The translations under genes were made by a program, and so were the position numbers. Shown piece after piece: positions 36,140-47,454 of a stretch of 64,000 bases of DNA. The stretch comes from Anastrepha obliqua (taxonomy: Eukaryota > Arthropoda > Insecta > Diptera > Tephritidae). The stretch is taken from contig NC_072892.1 of assembly GCF_027943255.1 (NCBI RefSeq), positions 33,007,792-33,071,791 on the forward strand, in the 5' to 3' direction. Below the pieces are notes generated by a model. That model was not told where the DNA came from and searched no databases. It worked only from the letters and a program-made list of their open reading frames with translations. Within the stretch, counting starts at the first letter, position 1. Every line of letters begins with the position of its first letter.

Positions 36140-36765
36140 AAGTAGTAGTAGCAAAATTATTCATCCAAGTTTGTTTTTGAATAAAATTTTTACTACGTAA
36201 AAAATGTTTTGAGTGATGAACATCTTTATTTTGATCTTTACGCGTTAATTTCCATTTCTTTTCTTTTCTGCGAAACAAAACCATGATGTGGCGTTGCCAA
36301 CCACCTTGAGTTTTTTTTTTTTTGAAAATAACTTTCTGTTCCTTCTGCAAGGGTAAAATTTTGTTTATATAAGGTGTAGCAAAATTAATCACCCAATATT
36401 GTTTTTAAATCACTTTTTTACTACATACAAAAAAAATGTTTTTGAGCGATGAAAATCTTTATTTTTTTTCCTCTTTCTGTTGCTTGTGCAAAGCTAAACG
36501 TTTTTTTTACTGAAGCTGGCGCAAAATTAATTAACCAATTTTGAATTTAAACAATTTTCTAACTAAATACTTTTTTTAATGAATTTATAGAATTAAAAAA
36601 AAATTTTAATGATGGAATTTTTTTTTTTAACTTTACGCACCCCATTGTCTGTTTGTATACTGAAGCTGTCTGTGTCAACGCCATTTGCGAAAATTAGAAA
36701 TCTTCCGAAAGAGTGATTAATTTTGCGCCATTAATTTTTGCGTGATTAATTTTGCGCCACCAATT
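36140..36765. mobile_element. Cluster of TGGCGCAAA MITEs
   Basis: One complete 214-bp copy at 36517-36730 (TGGCGCAAAATTAATTAACC to GAGTGATTAATTTTGCGCCA), plus partial left ends near 36150 and 36372 and an extra right end at 36743-36759. The arrangement suggests repeated insertion into, or recombination among, the same family. Confidence 0.8.
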
Positions 36766-37494
36766 TGACTTTTTTCTACTTATTCGGTTACGCTTAACTG
36801 TCAAGCTTTGTTCATAGATTTTGACATTCTAGATACCAAAAGCAAAAACAAATACTTTGCTCTTGTTGGTTTTGCGCTACTGCTACTTACTAACTCGGCA
36901 ATGTGCCTTGGTTATGACTCCGCGAATCATCAAGTAAAAGAAAACTTCTGTGTGTTTGTGTATGCGTGTGTGTGTATTTTTTATTGTAACTAAATATTAT
37001 CATAATTTTTTTCTTTTTTTCAAATACAAAAGCTTGAAGGGACAAAATGGCTTCAGAAGTACAAATCCATTAGTTCAGCGACCAGCATGCAAAGGCAAAT
37101 AGAGCGAGAGAGATCTATAGATGGATGTAGAATTATTTATGTATATTGAATTCATTCGCAAGCTGGATGAAAGAAAGGGTAGTGAAATTCTCCAATAATT
37201 ACCAAAATTACTATGGTCACTCAATTTGCTTAAAATGTGGCTGAGGTACATGCAAACGTAGCTCAACTTTGATATCTGCACAACTTCCGAAATAGAAATT
37301 TGATGTCTCCGTATTAAATGGGTGATTACTAGTGGTATTTTCTAGTATTTTAGGCACACAGTTTAAGCCAATATATTGGAACAGATAATTAATGGGGTCT
37401 ATGGTACTACGTATTGTTAACGGGATTCTCCAGTTTTCTGGACGCAAGTTTCGAAAATGCACCTCGATCCTATACAGAGAGGTGAGAGCACGTA

Positions 37495-37808
37495 AAGGGT
37501 TTTTCAATTGGCGCGGGTCGATTTTGGCGCCCTGTGGCAGCCATTTTGTTTTGGTGACATCTGTCAAATCTTTTGTTTATTATTCAGAACAGCACGTTCA
37601 AATGATAAAACTTTATTATCAAAATGAGTGTTCATTAACGCAAACGTTGCGCGCATTGCGCCCATTTTTCGGTAGACGTGGTGGCCCTTCCAATTTATTA
37701 TGGCCCATATTGAACCATATGGACCTAGACGACAAGTGGTTCCAGCAGGACGGCTCTACGCCATTTTCTTCCATTTCAACATCTACCCGCCCTTATTGAA
37801 AAACCCTT
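37495..37808 (+). mobile_element. DD41D mariner deletion derivative, 314 bp
   Basis: TA on both sides (37493-37494, 37809-37810). Termini match: AAGGGTTTTTCAAT then TGGCGCGGG left; AAGGGTTTTTCAAT then AAGGGCGGG right. Inside, the N-terminal helix-turn-helix (SEQHVQMIKLYYQNECSLTQ, LRALRPFFGRRGGPSN) is joined directly to the catalytic WPILNHMDLDDKWFQQDG block, so about two thirds of the transposase is deleted. Non-autonomous. Confidence 0.92.
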
Positions 37809-38849
37809 TATAAGCAGACATAATGCGGCCTATATTGTCTGTTAGCGCACCTGTCATTTCTCGGGAAAAAACATTGGAACAGTGCTCCTTTACGATGCCG
37901 TCCCCCACGCTTTTACCCTCGAAAGTCGGCGCGTCTTTCGACTCACCGATAGCTTTCCAAAGATAGCTTTTTATAGAGGGTCTTCCTTTTCCTTCCTTTG
38001 CTATCTTCAATAGTTGGCACCTCAGGTACTTTCAGAACTGAACCGCTGCTTGATTTTTATTAACATAAAGCTCATAGACTATGTCTTCATATAGTTTGCG
38101 ACATTCGTCGTTTTGAATGCGTAAAGATTCATAAATCTTTCGCGCGATTCTCTACTTCCAAGCTATCTAATCAGATCATTTAAATAACATAATTTGCTCT
38201 AATTCATAAGACCGCAGTAGCCGAGTAAGTTGGCATGTGACTACGATTTTTCTTGCATTGATTGGCGCGATAACCGCTTACATGATTTTGGTCGAATATC
38301 CGAGCCATCCGAAGAGGCCATCCATAGAGAAAGTCACTGATTGTCATTCACTTGGGAGTGGCTACGACGATTCGTCTACATATAGTCCCTGCAGCTCACA
38401 ACTTTCGTACTTCGCCCAAGTAAGCTCTGGGTAACTTCCGAACATCCGTTCGAGAGCGGGCTAATGTGGGAAGACGAAGCAACCCAGCACAGCTGGTTGT
38501 GCGCTGAGTTTGCGGCTCGCCACGTAAAAATTCCATCGCTGCTCAAAGTGAAGTCTGCCTAAAGGAGGTTGGCCCCTGGAGGCAATCTCTCAAGGGACAT
38601 GGTAATATTTTTGGGCAGTTAACACCGTATTTCTCTGAACTTCGAATAGATCTCTCAATCCGAAACTGGAGTTTGAGGATCGGGTAAAGGCAATCTTTCC
38701 AAGTAGGCAGGATTGGAACGAGTGGAAAATCTGAACCGAAGCTGTTACCTCTGCTTTCACAGACGTCTCCAAGATTGAATCGGGATTCCGAGCAGGGGTT
38801 TTCTCTTAAACAGCCAATTTATCTTTTTTCTTAAAATTACTGATTAATG

Positions 38850-39665
38850 TTAGTGTTTTTCAGGCAGAACTCATTGCGATCCTGCATACATGCAAAATGC
38901 TTAGGAAACGTGAGAGCGAGGGAGATATTAACATTTTTTCCGATAGTCATGCCGTCGTCAACGCTCTAACGACGCCATGGTGCAGATCTACTAAACAAGT
39001 CCTGCAAGGAGAAGATCAAATACCTTTGGTGTGCAGTTATCATTACACTAATCTCTATTCCAAGACATAGGAACATAGAGCTAAATGAAATTGATCATGA
39101 GTTTGCCAGAAAGGGGTTGACTGAGTTGGTCGTAGTGATCTCTTGCCCAGCCATCGGCATCCCTTTGAGTGTTGTTAAAGGAGAATTGTACAACTTATTT
39201 CCCAGGAAAGCGCAGAAAAGATGGAGCTATATTTCTTCATGTGCTATTTCGAAAACCCTTTGGCTATAGTACAATAGATGCTGGACTCAGAAAGTCCTGG
39301 AAACCCCATGCAATTAAATTTGCAATCTCGCATCTGTGTTTACCGATCATTGGACGATCGCGAAAATGCTAGGTTTACCATTTAATCCCCATTGCTGAAG
39401 TTGTGGGGTCCGTGCAGAGAAGAAGACTGTTGAGCACTTGCTCTGTGAATGTCCGGGATAGACGATTAAGGTTACTGAGTGCTCTTTTCTTCCGCCTGGG
39501 GCAGTGCGCCAACCTAAATCCCATCAATCTTCTGCATTACATCAACAGCTCTGGCTGGCTGTAGATATTTTCCCGTTAGAGGTCTCAAAATGGCGCCTTA
39601 GTGCTACTTGGGGAGTGTCAGAGTGGCACTTCAACCACTTCACCTATCTACCTACCTATACAACA
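38850..39665 (+). pseudogene. Non-LTR RNase H/C-terminus with CCTA tail, copy 2
   Basis: Starts FQAELIAILHTCKMLRKRES, GDINIFSDSHAVVNAL, so both the Glu and an Asp of RNase H are seen. It continues through many stops into the same C-terminal family as 30735-31345 and ends CACCTATCTACCTACCTATA. Confidence 0.82.
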
Positions 39666-40808
39666 ACGAATGATACATTTAAAATTAAACAAAAAATTAA
39701 TATTGCTAAACATTTCAATATTACTTAAAGTTTTAAGAGATTTTGGATCACTTTTCAAAGAAAACATTTATTTTTTAATTGAAGTTGAACTAAGGAAATT
39801 TGTACGGTAATTTTTTATGTATTTGTTTTATACTTCTCAGGAATAGTTCAGTAATCTACTAATTTAAAGATCGATTCGGAAACGAGCGGAAGGAAATTGG
39901 CAATAAGTGACAATGAAAAATCTATTCATGCATTTAGAGCTTCAATTTTTTTTTAATTGGAGAGTGGTGTTAGTTTAAAATTTAAAATTTTTTCGCATAC
40001 TGCTAACTCTACGGATTACTAGTTTTAAAATTATCTTTTCTTTCTCATGACTATGACTTCTCGACTGGGATCTAAAGTGGTGACGAGTACATTTCAATTT
40101 GTGTGGTGTCTATGGGTATGTATGCAATTGGGTACGTTTGGACTGGTTGTAAGCATTATTATTGGTATTTCGATTAACAAACAACTTCTTCTTTGCATAT
40201 TTGTTCAAAGAAACCAAAACAAAACGAAAAAAGAAACGTTAGTAAACGAAAGTAAGAACGTTAATAATATATGTAAGTAAGTAAGTAAGTAAGTAGTAAA
40301 CAAGCACAACAGAAAAACATCAACAAGTATTAAAATTCAAATATGAAATATATGTAAGTAAGTATATAAAAGAGGCAATTGAATAATTGAAAATGAACGC
40401 AGGGAATCGATTACGTAATTATTGCATAAATATTATAAGTCAACGACTTTTTATATAATATAAATTTACTAAGGACTTTGAAGTTTTATATAGGTATATG
40501 TATGTATGTATATGTATACATGGACTTATATGTATAAGTAGGAAAATGGTTATTATACGCATATGGAAGTATGGCTGTATGTATGAAAGTACCGTTGGGC
40601 ACAGTGAACGCAAATCAAATTGAATGTATGATAGTTGAATGGATTCATTACAATTTATTAATCACACAAATTATAGAAGAATTTTAATGTTTAGTATATT
40701 AATATAATTTTTTTTTTTCTTTTTTTTTGTAATATTTTCGATAATACGCGGAAAGTAACATTGCGCTGAAAAGTTTGAGCGAATAAAATATCCAAAGAAA
40801 CAACATAC

Positions 40809-40943
40809 CCGTATTGGTTTTACTGTTACAGTAATCAGTCAAGAATTTTTCAAGTGTAAAGCGAGGTAGGTGTAAGTTTTTAACCACTTGCACGGGATCA
40901 CCCTCCTTCCACAGGAAGACCAGATCGTTTGTTGTCCAGCCAT
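40809..40943 (-). CDS. GluClalpha: GluClalpha exon, end of ligand-binding domain
   Basis: This 135-nt exon encodes GWTTNDLVFLWKEG, then the DPVQVV..LHLPRFTLEKF stretch, ending DYCNSKTNTG. The cysteine in DYCN pairs with one in the next exon (EYSC) to form the second extracellular disulphide that distinguishes GluCl and glycine receptors from GABA receptors. The acceptor is CGCAG at 40944; the donor is G|GTATGT at 40808. The phase agrees on both sides. Confidence 0.96.
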
Positions 40944-43224
40944 CTGCGAAAAGCGTAATTCAATTAGTATTAAGTATGTATTTGCCTTTATAGTGGATAT
41001 TATTATTATTATTATTTATTAGAGAAATATAAAATATTGCACTAACAATTTTCACACACTGGCTGCATTGGCCTTCGTTGTTTTTGCACTTAAGTAGTAT
41101 GGATTTGGTAGTGTTGATTAAGTTCAAGTTACTTTTACAATGCTTTGTGTAGATCTATTTCTTTCAGAAAGTTAAACAAGTTAGTTATGTGTGCCGAATC
41201 CTCTTAAGACGGAGCTCGTCTTATTTACGAGGAAATATAAAATACCCAGAGCTCAACTTCCCTTAGTAGCGGGCGCTCACCTGATGCTTTCTGCGAAGGT
41301 GAGGTACCTAGATATTTTCCTTGACAACAAGCTTAATAGAAGTCCAACATTGCGGAAAGAGTGAGGAAGGCAACAATAGCCTTGTATGGGTGCAAGGGCG
41401 CAATTGGCAAAAGATGGGGCCTTTCGCCTAGAGTAAAGCCTATCTTGTTATATGGATGCATAGTCTGGTGGAACTCACTAGAGAGGACGTCATTGGTTAA
41501 GAAGCTGGAGAGAGTTCAGAGGTCGGCGCTCATTGGAATCCGTGGGACTCTTCGAACGACTTCTACTCTGGCGCTCAACGCAATGTTAAATGTGGTACCC
41601 GTAGACATCGCAGGAAGAATCGCCGCTACACGTACCGCAATCAGAGTGAGGGGCTCGGGCTGTAAGCTCAACCTCACTTATGGGCATTCAAGCATCCTTA
41701 GAAACTTCGAGTTCATCCCCCTGTCAACGGATCAGTGTATACCCTCGCGTAGTCCAACCGGAACCTTCTCCACTCATATTCCATCAAGGGAAGAGTGGAC
41801 GGGGGGCTACACTTGGAGGCAGGGGCTGGTGAACTTGTTCACGGATGGATCGAAGTTGGAAGGAAAGGTTGGCGGAGGAGTTTTCTGCGAGGAGCTTCCC
41901 ATTAGATTCAAATTCCGGTTACCGGACCACTGTAGTTTTCTTCCAGGCAGAGGAAGCCGCAATCAAGGAGGCAGCTGATTGGCTGCTCACATGCGTACTA
42001 ACAGTCAGGAAAGTCAAGCGGCAATAAGGGCCCTCGGGTCAGTGACGGTGCATTCGAAACTGGTCAGGGAATGCCTGACCTCACTTTCGACTGCATGCGA
42101 ATTCTTTGACATTGACCTCATCTGGGTTCCTGGTCACAGCGACATTGCGGGATACTGCGAGGCGGATGAGCTGGCCAGACAAGAGACATGTGAGGTTATC
42201 TCCCCGCGAAAGGTGAGAATTGGGACTACCCTTGACTACCTGCGGTCTGCTCCTGGAAAGATGGGCATCGCGCCAACTCTGCGAGTGTTGGGCAAGTACA
42301 CAAACTTGTAAGGCCGCGAAATCCTTCTGGCCACGTGTGGACCGGGGGCGCTCGGGCGAGCTTTTGAGATTGAAAAAATATCAGCTCTCGAATCTCGTGG
42401 GTTTTCTCAGAGGTCACTATTCACGAGAAATGCGTGCTGTGAGGCTAGGAATTACCTCAAGTCTATTTTGCGATGGATGTATGGAGGATGAGGTGGAATA
42501 ATCTTAGCACTTTCTCCTTAGCTGCCCTGCTCTGGTGGGGCTAAGATCCAGACATCTTGGCTCTTACTTCTTTGCTGCGCCTGCTGATATAGCTGGCGTT
42601 GACATTAAAAATCTGAAGAATTTCATCAGTAGCACAAAGCGGTTGACGCAAACGCAGCGCAGTCATCGTTCGTAATCCACACACTCCAAACCCACCCTCC
42701 TAACCATCCCAGCACCACCTCTCGCCGCCCTCTCCCCGCATCCCATCGGTCTTCCTCTCTCACCTCACCTCCTTCATAATGGTATCACAAAGGACGAATC
42801 CGTTTTTCCTCGTCCAAGTGTGCCCATTCCTTGGGCAACTATACCAACCTAACCTAAAGAGGCAAGGAATCTGTAAATGTTCAAAAATATGGTTCGAAAA
42901 GATAATGTAACGTCAAACTTTTTAAATATTTTTTTATTGTATTAAAAACAACTAGCCTCATAGTGTAAAAAATGAGTTAGGTTTTTAAAAAATTAAATAT
43001 GTAATGAAATTTCGCCTTGCAAGTGCATGAAATCAAAATCTTGAATTAAATTGAACTGAACTACGAAACTTAGAAGCCGCAGGAACGCAGATATTCTCTG
43101 AAAATTTGCTTATTTATTTTATTTATAATACTCAATATTTTTTTTGGTATTTAAATCACCCCTTATAACCCTTATATAACTTATATATTTATTTAGTTTT
43201 TTTTTATAGTTTTTTTTCACTTAC
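40944..43224 (-). other. GluClalpha intron, 2.3 kb
   Basis: Holds a TTA run (40998-41019) and the non-LTR copy at 41195-42865; the rest, 42866-43224, is AT-rich. Confidence 0.8.
41195..42865 (+). pseudogene. I-like non-LTR retrotransposon 3' half, best preserved
   Basis: Carries the end of reverse transcriptase (TELVLFTRKYKIPRAQLPLV, then the RKATIALYGCKGAIGKRWGL thumb region, KPILLYGCIVWWNSLERTSL), RNase H (LVNLFTDGSKLEGKVGGGVF; NSQESQAAIRALGS; LIWVPGHSDIAGYCEADELA) and a C-terminal knuckle (LRGHYSREMRAVRLG, FCDGCMEDEVE). Three frames are used: 41361-41978, then 41979-42311, then 42220-42501, so at least two frameshifts. The 3' end is ACCAACCTAACCTAAAG. Confidence 0.9.
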
Positions 43225-43461
43225 AACTAGCCATGCGCAGCGAGCATATTTGTCGATCCAATGGATACAATTTCAGGTTCATGGGACATGCCAGAGTCAA
43301 TGAGATACGAATACTATATAACACGGAGCCATTGGGAAATATGCGAATGTAAACGTTAGGCATGATTATATTATGGAAATGGCCCTCTTTTTCGTTTGAG
43401 AAGAACAAATCGGGCATCCACACACGATTCGCTTCAGTCAACGTTAGATACTTCAGACGAC
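43225..43461 (-). CDS. GluClalpha: GluClalpha exon with Cys-loop
   Basis: This 237-nt exon carries most of the ligand-binding domain. It starts GRLKYLTLTEANRVWMPDLF and includes the IRIFPNGSVLYSIR strand and the Cys-loop, in which two cysteines (LACP and QICS) are separated by 13 residues. FPNGS contains an N-glycosylation sequon (N-G-S). The acceptor is CCCACAG; the donor is T|GTAAGT, leaving one base of a tyrosine codon completed by the next exon (MAS-Y-GW). Reading through the donor gives an artefactual C-K end, so the true exon ends at 43225. Confidence 0.97.
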
Positions 43462-43917
43462 CTGTGGGGAGGAAAATGTATTGTTAATAGCAAATAAAGA
43501 TTTTTGTAGTTTCTTAAGGTAATTAAATGCCTTTCATAGTCACGATTTTATTGCCAACAAAAAAAATTTATATTTTTAATTATTATTTTTTAAATATATT
43601 CTTTAGTATTAAATAAATAAATATTTTAAATTGGTAGCTTAAAGATTTTCTAGTAAGAGAGTATACTTGCATACATTTGTTTAACTTATGAATATAAATT
43701 TGTAATTTGAATATTACATCAGTTTTCTAAACTTCCCATCTCATATTTTTTGTAACTTCTGGTGTAGTTATTTCCTTTTGCAAATACTTCTGGCTAGCAA
43801 AATACCGGCAAGTGCCTTTCATATATAGAAGTCACTCCAACAAACGCTAATCTGACTAAGTGATAATATCTGATAAGGCAAACATTGGGGTATTCGAGAG
43901 AAATGATGGTACTTTAA

Positions 43918-44145
43918 TAGCCGAATGGATTGGTGCGTGTCTACCACTCGGATGTACTTAGTTTCGAATCTCCGTACTTAAGACACCAAAACGATAGAAA
44001 AAGGTGTTTCTGCCATGAAAAAGCTGCTCATAAAACATATCTGCCATTCGAAGTCGGCTGTAGGTCCCTCCATTTGTGGAACAACATCAAGACGCACCCC
44101 ACAAATAGGAGTAGAAGCTCGGCCAAACACCCAAAAAGGGTATAC
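43918..44145 (+). mobile_element. tRNA-derived SINE, family 1, near full length
   Basis: An A box TAGCCGAATGG (43918-43928) and a B box GTTTCGAATCTC (43961-43972) sit about 43 bp apart, as in a tRNA promoter. Then follow TTCTGCCATGAAAAAGCTGC, TCATAAAACATATCTGCC, TCCATTTGTGGAACAACATC and AAACACCCAAAAAGGG. Four related copies are in this window. It depends on a LINE for mobility. Confidence 0.88.
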
Positions 44146-44459
44146 ACGTGTGATGAGTGGTAAATCGATATTTTTATCGAAAAGTCCGGTCTTTTTTAGT
44201 ATAAACTTACATAGAACGTTTTCACCTACAAGTTCTTTTTTCAGTGAGTTGAAAAATTCATCTCGTCCAAAAGACTCGTGAAAATTTTGGTGCGTGATTT
44301 ATTACGAATTTCGACGTGGATAATCGAGATAGAAGTGCATTGATCAACTTACTGGGACTTTTATCATCGCAGCACCGCACTTTGTCACTCTCAAATGCTG
44401 GTACTGGCTGTTAATCGTTGCAGAATGAATTTCTTACAGGCCGTCTAAAAAAGATTGTT

Positions 44460-45725
44460 ATGCCAGAAACAATCGTGATATGCCTCAACGCGAGATGGGC
44501 ATATCGCGAAATAAAGGCATCGGTTGATGTTCGGTATCATTACAGGACAGAACCCATGGGGTCAGCATATGACTACCATTGGAATCATTGAGGACACAGT
44601 GTGCTGTCATGCTTGGAGGAGGCGGATAGCACTGAGCACTTTCTCTGTGAGTGTCCTAATATTCGTTCTCTAAAACTGGAGGATATTTACAGATTTGCCA
44701 AAGAATACGGAAAATTCTCACAAGACTAACTATCTCTATCTCTGTCTCTATTCTTTCCTATTTCTTTCTCTGATATTTTTCTCCTTCCCTCCTTGACTAT
44801 CTACCCCCTTTCCAGAGCTTTAAATACAATGGGCTTTTTAGCCTGAGTGTTTAGGAGCCACCAAATCTCCTGGTGCTCCTTGGCTCGACCTTTTCAAATT
44901 TCAATATCAAGGCATCGTTGTGCACTAGTGGGATCGCAAGCTTTCAATATTGCATGAGCCTTTGGTTGTTAAGAGGATTTGTTCTCGTTGGATACCGCAT
45001 AAATTGACAATTGCCCAAAAAAGAACACGGATTCGTATCGATTGGTGTAAAGCAATGCTGAAGAAATTCAGTCGCGGTGATTCAAAGGCCATCTATGACA
45101 TCGTGGCAATCTTCTTGACCACGAAAAGTATTTCGCCGAAGGACTGGTCTGAATACTCAGAATCCTAAAGCGTATTTTGCATCTATGCATAGAAGCTGGA
45201 TACGAAACAGCAATCGACAGTATGCGTATTGAAAAAGCAGTTTAATTCAACAAAAGTATTTCGCGGAAGAAGCACCTCAAAGCAAGTGGTCACCTGGTTT
45301 TCCCCATAAACTGCTCATGCCGCAAAGGTACCACTACATAGATAAACTTAAGACTATCAATTCAGAGTATTACACAACCATTTATTTCCCAGCAGTTTTC
45401 GTAGAATTAAGGAAGCCCAACTGCCGTAGACAAATCATCCTTTACCCATCCAATGCGAGTTCGCACGCATCGGCTCTCTCCCGTGAGCACTCGAAAAATC
45501 GCATCAATGGATGATCCGCCTTACAACCCTGATTTGGTAACTAATGCTTTCTTTTTGTTCACGAACATCAAAGTTGAGGTGCGAGGTTGCCGTTTTTTAA
45601 TGCCTGAAGGGGCTGTTTTGGAGTTATCCGCTTCTGAGCGGCAAAAGTGCTTTGAAAATTGTTTGAAGCGAATGCAGAAATGTATTGACTTCCAGGGGAA
45701 ATATTCTCAATTATTATTATTATAG
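44460..45725 (+). pseudogene. Mariner transposase, catalytic residues lost
   Basis: Upstream part reads MPETIVICLNARWAYREIKA. After the interruption: ILHEPLVVKRICSRWIPHKL, TIAQKRTRI, WCKAMLKKFSRGDSKAIYDI, then a break that removes the first Asp. The second block reads IILYPSNASSHA where HHDNASSH is expected, so Asp is Ser; the third reads LVTNAFFLF where NDFFLF is expected, so Asp is Ala. The end, RQKCFENCLKRMQKCIDFQ, is kept. Totally inactive. Confidence 0.8.
44560..44885 (+). pseudogene. Non-LTR C-terminus inserted into a mariner
   Basis: Reads VLSCLEEADSTEHFLCECPN, RSLKLEDIYRFAKEYGKF-SQD-stop, the zinc-knuckle end of an RNase H-bearing non-LTR. It lies between two parts of a mariner transposase, so it may have landed there, although its own ends are not sharp. 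Confidence 0.65.
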
Positions 45726-45739
45726 ACAATTATTTCCAC

Positions 45740-46206
45740 TGTTATTTTACTATACTTTCACTGTTGGGTGCAAAATATCAAAGGTATCCATCGTAAGACC
45801 TCTTCAAGACATACAACGGTGCGTGCAGACGGTGCTAGGCCTTTTCTTTCATATACAAAAAATTCGAGTATTTGATTTCTGTGGGAGAAAAGGCGTTACA
45901 CCTCTGCGAAAAAAATGTCAAAAAACAACGGTATTTGGTAGCTACTTGAAATTTGCACTTTATTATACTGAAATTCAATGAGCTATTAAGCTCTGCATAC
46001 ACAGAAAAGTTCTTTAAATTGTGGTTAAAAAGTTTAAGTGATGAAAGTTTGAAAATCTAGGTGAAATTTTTAAATTTTTTAAAAATATTATACAAAGTTT
46101 GTATCTTTACGTTATTTGGTTTTTGTTGTAGCATGAAATAATTTTTCTTATACCGAATTTTTTTTGATGTATTGGAATGAATTTATAATTTTGCAACGGG
46201 GTGTAC
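45740..46206 (+). repeat. Dispersed repeat C, copy
   Basis: Aligned with 53130-53515 and inverted 21505-21830 through ACAAAAAATTCGAGTATTTG, GTCAAAAAACAACGGTATTT and TGAAATTCAATGAGC. Ends TTGCAACGGGGTGTAC. No coding evidence. Confidence 0.75.
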
Positions 46207-46265
46207 TCATTAAATGAGGTTTTTTAGCAGATCTCGCTAGCTTTTATAAGTTGCGGACTCTGTGT

Positions 46266-47440
46266 TTTTTTTTTTTTTTTTTTTTTAGGCGTTGTGGTAG
46301 CGCGCTACCCTCAAGGCTGAGCCTGTTTCTCTCCATCACCAGGGAAGGCGCCTAGTCGCCGTTGCTATATCGCAGTCTTCCCAGACGCCTCATCTCTTTC
46401 ATAATCTCAGCCACTAAGTCGCATGCCGCATTCCACTGTTCCTTCGAGAGGAGCATGTGATGTACAAATGTTTCCGGCGAAGGAGGTTCTCCAAAGGTTC
46501 TATAGAGTCTTTCTTTTGCAGAACGGAAGCGCCAGCATGTGAAGAATATGTGGTGAACGTCCTCTAAAATGTTTCCATCGCAGTAGTCGCAATAAGGATT
46601 GTCGTCGTGGTTAAACCTGTAAAGATATGCTTTGAAGCATCCATGTCCACTCAAAAACTGGGTCAGGTAGAAGTCCACTTCTCCATGTGACCTCTTTAAC
46701 CAAAGCTTTAGGTTGAGAATGCATCTGTGCATCCAACGCCCTTTGGCCGAGTTGTCCCAAATAGTTTGCCACTAGTCGATGCAATTATCTCGTAACGCGG
46801 CCCGAGTAGACGGACTTATAGGTCGCTGTGCTCTCGCTATTTGGGCAGTTTCCATTGCTAATATGCCTAGCGGGTACATGCCAGATATTACTAAGGCTGC
46901 ATCGTCGGACACCGTTTTAAAGGCGCTACATATGCGTAGTGCGCACAACCGGTAGGTAGACTGTAGACCTCGAAAGTATGATACATGATCCGTTTTATTC
47001 GCCCAGATTGGAGCACCAAACAAAATTTGGCTTTTCACGACATTACCCCGAAGCTGACGGCGATTTTGTTTTAGTCCTCGTACGTTTAACATCAGCCTCG
47101 ACAGCGCCGTCGTGGTGGTGGATGCTTTTTTGTTGGCGTACTCGAAGTGTACTTTGAAAGACAGCCTTTTGTGTATCATTATTCCCAAGTATTTGATTGC
47201 GGGAGTGGTCGTTATGTTGGAGTCTCCGATTCTAAAAGAGATCTCTTCTGGCTTTTTTTTGCTAGATATAAGGATTGCTTCGGTCTTTTGTTGTGCTAGG
47301 TCTAGCTTATTTTGGGCTAGCCAAGATTGCACGCTGAAAACCGCCTGGATCGCATTGTTGCGGATATCGCCTAGATTTTAGCCGTTACCACAACGGCAAT
47401 GTCGTCGGCAAAGCCAACTGTCTTGGTTCGTTCTGGAATC
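46266..47440 (-). mobile_element. R1-like non-LTR retrotransposon, 5' truncated
   Basis: From high to low: TVGFADDIAVVVTA holds the FADD catalytic motif of reverse transcriptase; WLAQNKLDLAQQKTEAI, IKYLGIMIHKRLSF; after one stop, TQFLSGHGCFKAYLYRF and a CDYCDGNILEDVHHIFFTC knuckle; end MRRLGRLRYSNGD-stop at 46352. A T21 run (46266-46286) is the poly(A) tail on this strand. The layout is R1/LOA type, distinct from the CTAAC-tailed elements. Main frames are 46772-47332 and 46352-46732. Confidence 0.9.
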
Positions 47441-47454
47441 CTGACACGGAGTTT

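Larger units (their letters stand above)
29285..40808 (-). other. GluClalpha intron, 11.5 kb
   Basis: The longest intron in the window, between the exon ending in NTG and the M1 exon. It is packed with SINE, composite repeat, non-LTR and mariner pieces described separately. 32560-33360, 34680-36100 and 39830-40800 hold AT-rich sequence without genes; a TAAG run is at 40273-40294. Confidence 0.8.
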
